52,240 bases of DNA from an uncultured Clostridia bacterium (GTDB lineage Bacteria; Bacillota; Clostridia; Oscillospirales; CAG-272): contig CALYAD010000033.1 of the NCBI GenBank assembly GCA_944393415.1, positions 1 through 52,240 on the forward strand, in the 5' to 3' direction. Under the pieces are notes generated by a model, which saw nothing but the letters and a program-made list of their open reading frames with translations, was not told the origin of the DNA and made no database searches. The position numbers and the translations under genes are program-made. The stretch's first letter is position 1. Each line of letters begins with the position of its first letter. This document shows positions 35,397 to 43,060 of the stretch, piece after piece.

Positions 35397-35553
35397 AATA
35401 TATATCCTTTCGGCGTAAGATTACGACTTTATTCAATTTTTACAATTGCGGAAATTGTAATAAGTATATCAAATTTCGGTAAAATGTGTTACGCAGGTTT
35501 TGTAAAATATGTGTAAAATATGTAGTCTGCGGTCAACGGCTCCGGACTTGACT

Positions 35554-36504
35554 TTAATTTTTGTTTTCGTACACCTCAAGAGCTACCTTGATAAAGGCTT
35601 CAACGGCGCGGCTCATATATCGATTTTTTTTAAAACCGAGGCAAAGCTTTCTCAGAGAGTTGGTTTCAAGAAGCTTATAGTATACGCATTTTCCGGATTC
35701 GGGAGCGGCGTTTACAAGCAGATCGGGTATCATGGATATGCCCATACCCGCACGGCTCATATTATATGAAGTTATCATCTGATCCGGATATATTTTAACT
35801 TTGGGTTCAAAACCCGCCTCGGAGCAAAGCTCCATTGAATGGCGGTATGAGTAGTTGCCTTTTTTTAATATAACGAAGGTTTCGTTTGCGAACTCGGCGA
35901 GCGTTACCGCCTTGCATTGCTTTTTCAGATGCTTACCGTTTTTTATGTCCTTTGCCGTTAGCTGGTATTCTGACAGGCGCTCGTTGATGGGCAGCCTGTG
36001 CGGAACGCAGAGCAAAATGTTTTCATCAACGAGCGGATAGGAATCGTAAAGCTGACCGTCGAACTTATAATCTATGAGAAGGTCGACGCTTTCGTTTAAA
36101 AGCAGGTTCTGAAGGTCGTGCGAATTAGATTCTACCATTTCTATATTTATGCCGCTGTACCTGTCTGAGAATTCTATTATGATTTTTGGATATATAAATG
36201 AAGAAATATAATTTTCTCCGCTGACGGTTATGTGTCCGGTTTTCAGCTCGGACATATCGTTTAGCTGAGCCTGAAGCGCGCTTTTTATTTTCAGTATCTT
36301 TTCCGCCGCCTCGATATATACCTTTCCCTCCTCGGTTAACACGATCGGCTGACTGCTGCGGTCAAAGATAGTGATTCCGAGCCGGTTTTCCACTTTTTTT
36401 ATAGACGAAGAAAGCGCGGGCTGTGAAACATAAAGGTTTTTTGCGGCTTGAGAAAAGCTTTTTTCTTTATATACCTCGTAAACGTAGTCTACATCCTCGT
36501 ACAT
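35554..36504 (-). CDS. LysR-family transcriptional regulator
   Basis: 316 residues. The N-terminal winged HTH is clear (EKSFSQAAKNLYVSQPALSS, VENRLGITIFDRSSQPIVLTEEG). It is followed by the linker helix and a two-lobe effector domain (ITVSGENYISSFIYPKIIIEF, AGMGISMIPDLLV). Such proteins activate or repress divergent or adjacent genes in response to small molecules; the effector is unknown. AAAGGA lies 12 nt upstream of the ATG, with a strong promoter at 36561-36589. The Na/Pi cotransporter gene follows 157 nt on, after a TTACAATT/AATTGTAA dyad (35440-35460) that could be an operator or a weak terminator. Confidence 0.93.
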   Translation of the reverse strand: MYEDVDYVYEVYKEKSFSQAAKNLYVSQPALSSSIKKVENRLGITIFDRSSQPIVLTEEGKVYIEAAEKILKIKSALQAQLNDMSELKTGHITVSGENYISSFIYPKIIIEFSDRYSGINIEMVESNSHDLQNLLLNESVDLLIDYKFDGQLYDSYPLVDENILLCVPHRLPINERLSEYQLTAKDIKNGKHLKKQCKAVTLAEFANETFVILKKGNYSYRHSMELCSEAGFEPKVKIYPDQMITSYNMSRAGMGISMIPDLLVNAAPESGKCVYYKLLETNSLRKLCLGFKKNRYMSRAVEAFIKVALEVYENKN

Positions 36505-36560
36505 TATTTAACCGTTCCTTTCGGGAATGAGTGTTTATTTTCCGATAGATTATAAATACA

Positions 36561-36589
36561 ATTATAGCATAATATTTATCTCTAATCAA
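36561..36589 (-). promoter_or_regulatory. Promoter of the LysR gene
   Basis: On the minus strand TTGATT (36589-36584), 17-bp spacer, TATAAT (36566-36561) with TGC extension. The following 36590-36960 is extremely AT-rich and shows no gene. Confidence 0.75.
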
Positions 36590-36968
36590 GCGTTTAAAAG
36601 AAATTTAAAATGATATTAAAATTTATGTAAAATAAATTATCTTTATAAATTTGTACATATGGTAAAACTTGTAAATATCTTTTTCGATTAAAATCAGCAA
36701 AAAAATATAAATTTTCATTAAATATACTGGTAATCGTCAAAAAACGATATTTTTCAATAAAATTCACGGTATAATAATTTATAAAAAATGAAACATACAA
36801 AAAATATACGTTTTGATGATATATTTTGTATGAATATAAATTATTTATATAATAGTTATTAATCTTTGCTTAATATTTATATTATAAATATACAGAATAT
36901 AATATTGAATACTTAAATAATCAAAATTATTAATACGACCCCTGCTCGATAAATTTTGGGAATTATGT

Positions 36969-36974
36969 TATAAT
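36969..36974 (+). promoter_or_regulatory. Extended -10 box upstream of the DUF6514-like gene
   Basis: TGTTATAAT with TATAAT at 36969-36974. The -35 region (TCGATA, 36946-36951, 17-bp spacing) is weak. It gives a leader of about 130 nt. Confidence 0.5.
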
Positions 36975-37110
36975 TTGTCTGTCTTGATCGGAGCTTCAAA
37001 AAGACAAATAAAAAATGAAATGGCGAGTTGTATGAGTACATACTTCAAATGCGCTTTTGATGGATTTTCGAAAGCGGATAAAGGCCGTTTCAAAAGAAAG
37101 GAAATAAAAA

Positions 37111-37379
37111 TGAAAGACGTTGTTTTTGAATCACAGAAGGCTTGTGAAAGAGAGATGATATACCAGCTGGTCAAGACTCCGGCGGTAACGCATTTAAAAG
37201 GAGGGAAGCGTGGTAATGTTTACTCAATACTCGCGCTTGAGAAGATCGGCGAGGACGTGGAAAGCAATTTTGTCTATGACGTTTCGCGCATAGAAAAGAA
37301 CGCGCGGGAGCTTTTAGAAAGAGTTAAATGCGCTCGTCCCGAGCTGCCTATCAAGGGATTTTTACAGGATCTGATATAA
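37111..37379 (+). CDS. Small DUF6514-like protein
   Basis: An 89-residue cytosolic protein. The pattern of an N-terminal basic segment, a strand pair (VYSILALEKIG), a VYDVSRIEKNARELLERV helix and a closing PIKGFLQDLI resembles the clostridial DUF6514 family, which has no known function. The assignment is from memory of the family pattern and is tentative. AGAAAGGA lies 7 nt before ATG 37111, which is preferred over the longer in-frame start at 36975 that overlaps the promoter. It stands alone, convergent with the esterase gene, with hairpins and a dispersed element between. Confidence 0.65.
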
Positions 37380-37420
37380 AAAGCCCGGCGGGATCAAACC
37401 TGAAATGAATAAAAAGATAA

Positions 37421-37442
37421 CTCCGGGGAAAACTCCCCGGAG
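37421..37442. terminator. Strong hairpin between convergent genes
   Basis: CTCCGGGGA (37421-37429) / TCCCCGGAG (37434-37442), 9-bp perfect stem with AAAC loop. It lacks a good T-run on the plus strand; on the minus strand TTATCTTTTT follows. Confidence 0.55.
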
Positions 37443-37446
37443 CTTA

Positions 37447-37590
37447 GCGTGAAAGATATATTTCATCGCGTCAAAACGCAGGTGGTTTCACGCCTTGATT
37501 TTCTGAAAGCACGCAGCACTTTTGTTTCGCTATGCGAAATACGAAAATTATTAATATCTATTTGAGCCGTCTGACGGCTTGAAGGAGTGA
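37447..37590 (+). repeat. GCGTGAAA-hairpin dispersed element, copy 3
   Basis: GCGTGAAA (37447-37454) / TTTCACGC (37486-37493) long hairpin, then TTTCGCTATGCGAAA hairpin, ACGAAAATTATTAATATCTAT, then GCCGTCTGACGGC and GAAGGAGTGATATG. The final ATG opens only a five-codon frame (MANAK). Homologous to 44792-44925 and, reversed, to 13083-13199. Confidence 0.65.
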
Positions 37591-37668
37591 TATGGCAAAC
37601 GCGAAATAAATTTACATTATAAGATTAAGATAGCGGGGGATTCGGTCAGGAAGTCGTTTATGCGTTGG

Positions 37669-39648
37669 TCATTCTTTGGGTACAAGGAAAAGAGAATCTA
37701 TATTGACGTAATATAACGGATTGTTTTTCAGAGTGAACCTGAATTCCAGCGAATCTATTTTCAGATCCGGTACAGCCGTGAGGTCAAAAACATATTTTCC
37801 CCAGCCACCGGGCAGCGTAGAAAGCATTTCCCCGGTTATAACCATATTTCCGCCTTTTTCGGCAAAATTCAGCACGATATCGGCGTTTAGCCCATTAATG
37901 TTCAGCAGGCATAGGTGAAGCGCGGAATAATTCTGAAGGTCAATAGGATTATACGGATTGGAAATGATATATGTTCCGAAGGTTTCTCCGATTCCGCCTA
38001 CTCTGACGGAGCGCCCGCTGATACTGAAATCCCGATCGAAGCACACGGTGCTGCCTGGAGACGGGCGATATATCGGTTGACGGAACACGTCTCTGCGCTC
38101 CTCTTTGAAATTACAGATGAATTCGCTGTCGTTTTCAGTGTTGAGCCAAGGCTTGAGAAAGATCTTTACCGGGTTTTCTCCGATACCGGACTGCGTAAAG
38201 AAAGGAGATACCGGGAATTCGCCCGCGAATAGGTTAGTTTCGACCTCATAAGAGCTTATCGCGTACGCGACATGAACGGGATTTTTAATGAATGGATGAT
38301 AGACCGTCATGGTATTTGTGCCGGTTATTCGGCATTCGGCCGGTACGTAAACCTCGTTTTTGCCGCAGATATAAAGTCCGCGTACCTTATTGCCTTTTAT
38401 GTAAAGACCGGAACCGGTATTTGTAAATGTCAGACAAAGGGTGTTTTCTTTACGTATACAGCTTTTCAGCATGGCGGGAAGCTTTTGCGCGTTCGGTACT
38501 TTTCTTCCATAAACTGAGTTGGCGCATAGAAGCGCCATTCTTTCGCCGAGCGGATATTTATGTATCGGGTGAATAGGGTGATTTCCGGCATGAAATGCCC
38601 AGATGGGGCTCAGATCACAAATGGGTATAAAGGGAAATTCGGCGGGGGATCTTTCCGCGAGGTCGGAAAAGGCTTTATTGAGATAACCGATATTCGTCTC
38701 GCCGTCAGGACCGTAAGTCCAGGGATATATCATTGATGAAATTATAGGAAATACCTCGTCGTCCTTGGGAGCAAGAAGCTTTTTGTAGCTCTCACGAAGG
38801 GCTTTTAAAAGCTTTGCGTAAATACGGTAGGCGTATTCTCCCGCGCAGTTTCCTTCACCCTGATACCAGATTACGCCCCGGCATTTTGCTCCGGTGTGAG
38901 GAGCTATGAGCTGGTTGTAGAGACAGCATGTCTGCTGATAGTTGGCGTTTCCCTTTTTATTCCAGGTGTCTTTAAAGGGATATTTACCGGTTTTTTCGAG
39001 ATAATCGCGGATATCCCTGTCGTTTTCACAGACCTCCATCGGCAGCCACGCCTCAATCGGGGTTCCGCCTACGCTGGAGTTCAGAAAGCCGATAGGCGTA
39101 TCGCCCTTTCCGGAATTCAAAAAGTCATACAGCTTTGAGCAGAAGGCGGTCGCGCAGGCGGAGACTCTTCCGACAAGCTCCTTTTTATCAACCGTGATCC
39201 ACTTTCCGCCCATGGTATAATCCGGCTCAAACGGATATTGTCCTGACTGTCCGCCCGGATTTCTGTTCTGCAGGTAAAAGCGCATATTTTTCCCCTGCAG
39301 ACTGTCAAAATATTTTTCGAATTCGTTTTGCTGAGAGTTTGTCATCTCCATGTTTGACTGACCGCTCGCAAGCCAGAGCTCTCCGAATAGCACATCGGAT
39401 ATGACGACTGTGTCATTGCCGTCGGAGACAGAAATCTCATACGTATCAAAAGAAGCGGCGGGGGTATTCAATATAACACCGAAGCCTCCGTCGTTTTCGG
39501 ATACGGAGCTTCCTTCTGATAATATCCGTCCGTTTTTGGTTATCTTGGCGTGAATATTTTTCCCCGGGAGAGCCGTACCGCTTACGGTTAAAGGTGAGGA
39601 GTGCAGAAACAGCGCGTGATCCTGAAATACCGGATACAGGTTTATCAT
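37669..39648 (-). CDS. Sialate O-acetylesterase-like SGNH hydrolase
   Basis: A 659-residue enzyme of the SGNH/SASA type. The catalytic serine block is ELWLASGQSNMEMTNSQQN at about residues 91-109. Block II is GVIWYQGEGNC. A preceding beta domain (VFQDHALFLHSSPLTVSGTA) is typical of 9-O-acetylesterases. HAGNHPIHPIH contains a likely catalytic Asp/His-side histidine region. The C-terminal ~200 residues form a beta-rich accessory domain. There is no signal peptide, so it should act in the cytosol on imported glycans. The substrate class (O-acetyl sialic acid or other acetylated sugars) is inferred from the family. It lies 52 nt downstream of the membrane-unknown gene, probably in one transcript. 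Confidence 0.85.
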   Translation of the reverse strand: MINLYPVFQDHALFLHSSPLTVSGTALPGKNIHAKITKNGRILSEGSSVSENDGGFGVILNTPAASFDTYEISVSDGNDTVVISDVLFGELWLASGQSNMEMTNSQQNEFEKYFDSLQGKNMRFYLQNRNPGGQSGQYPFEPDYTMGGKWITVDKKELVGRVSACATAFCSKLYDFLNSGKGDTPIGFLNSSVGGTPIEAWLPMEVCENDRDIRDYLEKTGKYPFKDTWNKKGNANYQQTCCLYNQLIAPHTGAKCRGVIWYQGEGNCAGEYAYRIYAKLLKALRESYKKLLAPKDDEVFPIISSMIYPWTYGPDGETNIGYLNKAFSDLAERSPAEFPFIPICDLSPIWAFHAGNHPIHPIHKYPLGERMALLCANSVYGRKVPNAQKLPAMLKSCIRKENTLCLTFTNTGSGLYIKGNKVRGLYICGKNEVYVPAECRITGTNTMTVYHPFIKNPVHVAYAISSYEVETNLFAGEFPVSPFFTQSGIGENPVKIFLKPWLNTENDSEFICNFKEERRDVFRQPIYRPSPGSTVCFDRDFSISGRSVRVGGIGETFGTYIISNPYNPIDLQNYSALHLCLLNINGLNADIVLNFAEKGGNMVITGEMLSTLPGGWGKYVFDLTAVPDLKIDSLEFRFTLKNNPLYYVNIDSLFLVPKE

Positions 39649-39700
39649 AATACTTTACCGCCTTATAAGATTTTTTACAGTGTATTTTTTGATCAGATTA

Positions 39701-40375
39701 TCAGGATACCGCCTCGGCGCTGAAACGGTAAGTGCCGTATGCACTTTCCGCGCCCGTCACGAGTATATAATAATAACCGTCAGTTACCGTGATAGTGTCG
39801 AAGTATTCTGAATTGGGCTGATAGCTGTAGATCAGCGTAAGATATTCCGGACGGACGTACATCATTCCCGTTTCGTCCTCGGTTACTCGGTAGTTTTTGT
39901 CAAGCGCGTATATCCTTGCTTCAAAGTTCCCGGAGGTAATCTCAGATTCAAAGCTGAGCTTTATTTGCGATGACGACGGAGTGTAGATCCAAGGAATCTC
40001 GTAATAATTGAATCCACGGAATGACGAGGAAAAATCGCAGTTTCCATTGAATTGGTTAATATAGGTACCCGCTCCGTTTGAGTAATGCCTCGTTGAGCTG
40101 TATACAAATGAATAGTAAACCGAATCCAGGGTGTTATATCCGTATTGGCCGTCAAAGACGTACAGAAAGTTGCTGAAATCCAAAACGCCAAGCTCAGTGC
40201 TCTCGCCGTTATTGTCAGGGATAATGATATTTTTAATTGTTTCGATGGAATACACGGATATAAAATATGAATATACAACTGACACTATCAGACCTGCGAC
40301 GCCTAATATCCATACCCAGGCTGAAACTGAGATTTTAGGTTTTTTTATAGGATTTATGTTAGTATACTGATCCAT
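39701..40375 (-). CDS. Single-pass membrane protein of unknown function
   Basis: A 224-residue protein not recognised as a known family. About 20 N-terminal residues lie inside, then one helix (about residues 19-41, VWILGVAGLIVSVVYSYFI). About 180 residues follow that are rich in Tyr, Ser and Asn and should lie outside (DFSNFLYVFDGQYGYNTLDS, FNYYEIPWIYTPSSSQI). The final ~80 residues look like a beta domain (YYILVTGAESAYGTYRFS). ATG 40375 is used because AAAGG lies 12 nt upstream; ATG 40387 directly abuts it. It is followed by the esterase gene. An extended -10 TGTTATACT (-10 at 40486-40481) is a possible promoter. Confidence 0.75.
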   Translation of the reverse strand: MDQYTNINPIKKPKISVSAWVWILGVAGLIVSVVYSYFISVYSIETIKNIIIPDNNGESTELGVLDFSNFLYVFDGQYGYNTLDSVYYSFVYSSTRHYSNGAGTYINQFNGNCDFSSSFRGFNYYEIPWIYTPSSSQIKLSFESEITSGNFEARIYALDKNYRVTEDETGMMYVRPEYLTLIYSYQPNSEYFDTITVTDGYYYILVTGAESAYGTYRFSAEAVS

Positions 40376-40584
40376 AATGATGACCATGCCTTTCTTTTAA
40401 AGTTTGCGACGGTTTGGAATTGAGTGATTAACGGCTTTGGATGCCAAGGCATTTAATGATGTTTGAAAACTCTCTACGTCAGTATAACATAAATATACAT
40501 TTTTTAAATGACGATTTCAAGAATTAATAGCAATATATTTATTAAGATTATTGAAAATTCATCAAATTTTAGATAATATGGTTA

Positions 40585-40613
40585 TTGATTATCTTTTCAG
40601 AATATGTTATACT
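40585..40613 (+). promoter_or_regulatory. Promoter of the PTS_EIIC_2 / ldh pair
   Basis: TTGATT (40585-40590), 17-bp spacer, TATACT (40608-40613) with TGT extension. A CGTGCC/GGCACG hairpin follows at 40670-40686. The rest of 40376-40584 is AT-rich with no gene. Confidence 0.65.
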
Positions 40614-40693
40614 TAAATAAATATACTGATTTGCCGGGGAAAACCCTACTTTAATTTTATATTATTTGCGTGCCGGTACGGCACGAGGAGTAG

Positions 40694-40714
40694 TATTTTA
40701 ACACTGTTAAAATA
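40694..40714. promoter_or_regulatory. Perfect 21-bp palindrome in the PTS/ldh leader
   Basis: TATTTTAACA, central C, TGTTAAAATA: perfect 10-bp arms. It lies between promoter and start codon and could be a repressor site or an RNA hairpin. The half-site order (TTAACA...TGTTAA) is the reverse of the Rex box, so it is not a typical Rex site. Confidence 0.55.
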
Positions 40715-40749
40715 AGCCGCCGGCATGAGAAGGGGATTGGGCATTAAAA

Positions 40750-41859
40750 ATGGATAACGAAATTCAGCCTGAGGAGAAAAAGGGCTTTCGGGCGTTTCTG
40801 GAAAGAAAAAATATTGAGATATCGCTGAAAAGATACGGTATAGACGCGCTCGGAGCAATGGCGCTCGGTCTGTTCGGATCGCTGCTTATAGGAACTATAT
40901 TCAAGGCGATAGGACTAATACCTCATCTTGAGTTCTTTGCTCAGATAGGCGGATACGCGCAAAGCGTTTCCGGTGCGGCTATGGCGGTCGCCATAGCGTT
41001 TGCGTTGAAGGCTCCGCCGTTTGTTATGTATTCCTCGGCGGCGGTAGGATATGCGGCAAACACGCTCGGCGGCGCCGGGGGACCGCTTGCGGTTCTGATT
41101 ATAGCCATCGTGGCAGTTGAGTTCGGAAAGGCTGTCTCCAAAGAGACAAAGGTGGATATACTCGTTACGCCGTTTGTCACAATTTTCGTGGGAGGAGGGC
41201 TTTCAATACTCGTCGCTCCGTATATAGGAATTCTTGTCGGTTATCTAAGCTCTTTTATAAGCTGGGCTATGACCTGTCAGCCTCTTATAATGGGGATAAT
41301 CGTATCCGTTGTGATCGGTATAGCGCTGACTCTTCCGATAAGCTCCGCCGCCATATGTCAGGCTCTTATGCTTTCCGGCGCCGGTGCCGGAGAAAACGCC
41401 GAGGGGCTTGCCTTGGCAGGGGGGGCGGCGATAGCGGGCTGCTGCGCTCAGATGGTCGGGTTTGCGGTAATGAGCTTTAAAGAAAACGGCGTCGGAGGAC
41501 TGGTTTCACAGGGACTTGGTACAAGTATGATACAGATGCCGAATATAATAAAGAATCCGCGTATATGGATACCTCCCACGCTTGCCTCCGCTATTACCGG
41601 ACCGCTCGCTACCTGTGTTTTTAAGCTCATGATGTACGACGTCCCGATAAACTCTGGCATGGGTACCTGCGGGCTTCTGGGTCCTATCGGCTTGATCATC
41701 GGATGGTTCGGCGGAGAATATCCCGGGACAGTCACCGCATTTGACTGGATCGGGCTTGCGCTTGTATGCTTTGTGCTTCCGGCAGTGCTGTCGCTCATAT
41801 TCTGCGAGATACTGCGTAAGGTGGGGTGGATAAAGGAGAATGATCTCAGGCTTGACTGA
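40750..41859 (+). CDS. PTS_EIIC_2-family sugar permease, orphan
   Basis: A 369-residue membrane protein with about ten glycine-rich helices. It matches the PTS_EIIC_2 family (GGYAQSVSGAAMAVAIAFAL, GAGGPLAVLIIAIVAVEFGK, LTLPISSAAICQALMLSG, SMIQMPNIIKNPRIWIPPTL, GTCGLLGPIGLI). These proteins are called sugar-specific EIIC by similarity, but many stand alone. No EIIA or EIIB domain is encoded nearby, so phosphotransfer-coupled uptake is unproven. GGGGA lies before the ATG. L-lactate dehydrogenase follows 94 nt downstream without a terminator between. Confidence 0.85.
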   Translation: MDNEIQPEEKKGFRAFLERKNIEISLKRYGIDALGAMALGLFGSLLIGTIFKAIGLIPHLEFFAQIGGYAQSVSGAAMAVAIAFALKAPPFVMYSSAAVGYAANTLGGAGGPLAVLIIAIVAVEFGKAVSKETKVDILVTPFVTIFVGGGLSILVAPYIGILVGYLSSFISWAMTCQPLIMGIIVSVVIGIALTLPISSAAICQALMLSGAGAGENAEGLALAGGAAIAGCCAQMVGFAVMSFKENGVGGLVSQGLGTSMIQMPNIIKNPRIWIPPTLASAITGPLATCVFKLMMYDVPINSGMGTCGLLGPIGLIIGWFGGEYPGTVTAFDWIGLALVCFVLPAVLSLIFCEILRKVGWIKENDLRLD

Positions 41860-41953
41860 ATTTTTACATAATTAATATATGTAATGTATTTTTTTATTCC
41901 GGATTGCGAAAACTACCGTAAATACTTTCAAAAAAAGAAAGGATATACTGAAG

Positions 41954-42919
41954 ATGAGAGTAGACAACAGAAAAGTAGTTATTGTCGGATGCGGTTTTGT
42001 GGGGATGAGTTACGCTTATGCCATGGTAAATCAGGGTGTGTGCGACGAGCTTGTACTGATAGACATAGACAAAAAGCGCGCCGAAGGCGAAGCGATGGAT
42101 CTGAATCACGGAATGGCTTTCGCTCCGACGCATATGAAGATAAAGGCCGGCGATTACGGAGACTGCAAGGACGCGGATATAGTTATGATAGCGGCGGGCG
42201 TAGGTCAGAAGCCTGGAGAGTCAAGGATCGCGCTGCTGGGCAGGAACGCTAAGATTTTTGAAGGGATAGTAAGCGAAACCATTAAAGCGGGCTTTGAAGG
42301 TATTTTTCTTGTGGCTACCAACCCGGTTGATATCATGACCAACGTCGTAATAAAGTTGTCCGGGTTTCCAAAGCATCGCGTGATCGGGTCAGGAACTACG
42401 CTCGATACCGCCAGACTGCGGTTTGTTCTCGGTCAGTATTTCGGTATCGACCCGCGGAACGTTCACGCGTATGTTATCGGAGAACATGGAGACAGCGAGT
42501 TCGTTCCGTGGTCTCAGGCTCAGTTAAGTACAAAAAGCATTAAAAGCGTATGCCGTGAGCATCCGGAAAGATTCAGCTTTGAAGAGGTCAGGCGTTTGGG
42601 CGAGGACGTTAAGCACGCAGCGTATAAAATAATTGAAGCGAAGCGCGCCACATATTACGGTATAGGCATGTCTCTTACGAGGATTACCAAAGCCATATTC
42701 GGTGACGAGCACAGTGTGCTGACGGTATCGGCATATCTGAGAGGAGAGTATGGGATAAGCGGCGTATGTATAGGAATACCTTGTATAATAGGGCGAAAGG
42801 GTATAGTGGAAAATCTTTGCCTCGAGCTTGAGACGGAGGAGATAGAGAAGCTGCGCAGCTCCTGCGATTTCCTCGTCGACACCGCGAGACAGCTCGATAT
42901 CGGAACAGTAAAATCGTAA
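41954..42919 (+). CDS. ldh: L-lactate dehydrogenase
   Basis: A 321-residue NAD-dependent dehydrogenase that reduces pyruvate to L-lactate, regenerating NAD+ in fermentation. The Rossmann motif is VVIVGCGFVGMSYAYAM. The discriminating glutamine is in GVGQKPGESR (lactate rather than malate dehydrogenase). ATNPVDIMT, the GSGTTLDTARLR substrate arginine and the catalytic histidine in IGEHGDSEF near residue 178 are all present. AGAAAGGA lies 10 nt before the ATG. It is probably co-transcribed with the preceding PTS_EIIC_2 gene and ends in a strong terminator. Confidence 0.96.
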   Translation: MRVDNRKVVIVGCGFVGMSYAYAMVNQGVCDELVLIDIDKKRAEGEAMDLNHGMAFAPTHMKIKAGDYGDCKDADIVMIAAGVGQKPGESRIALLGRNAKIFEGIVSETIKAGFEGIFLVATNPVDIMTNVVIKLSGFPKHRVIGSGTTLDTARLRFVLGQYFGIDPRNVHAYVIGEHGDSEFVPWSQAQLSTKSIKSVCREHPERFSFEEVRRLGEDVKHAAYKIIEAKRATYYGIGMSLTRITKAIFGDEHSVLTVSAYLRGEYGISGVCIGIPCIIGRKGIVENLCLELETEEIEKLRSSCDFLVDTARQLDIGTVKS

Positions 42920-42934
42920 AATTTTCTCTTATAA

Positions 42935-42968
42935 GGAGACTTGCGGAGAAGGCAAGTCTCCTTTTTTT
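42935..42968 (+). terminator. Terminator after ldh
   Basis: 10-bp perfect stem GGAGACTTGC (42935-42944) / GCAAGTCTCC (42952-42961) and seven T. Confidence 0.95.
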
Positions 42969-42971
42969 CCA

Positions 42972-43000
42972 TTGACAAGGCTTTTCCTTCGTGATATAAT
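42972..43000 (+). promoter_or_regulatory. Promoter of the DUF5054 gene
   Basis: TTGACA (42972-42977), 17-bp spacer, TATAAT (42995-43000) with TGA extension. A near-ideal promoter only 4 nt after the ldh terminator. Confidence 0.88.
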
Positions 43001-43060
43001 CGATTTGACCTGTTAAAATTACAAAACATGCTTAAAGCCAAAAGGAGGAAAGGAACGCAA

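Noticed and set aside
36594..36800. Small minus-strand frame in the AT-rich gap
   Set aside because: Composition alone explains it; it has no ribosome site, is rich in Phe, Tyr, Asn and Ile, and overlaps no conserved signal.
40694..40714. Rex operator before ldh
   Set aside because: Half-sites are in the opposite order to the TTGTTAA-N4-TTAACAA type box.
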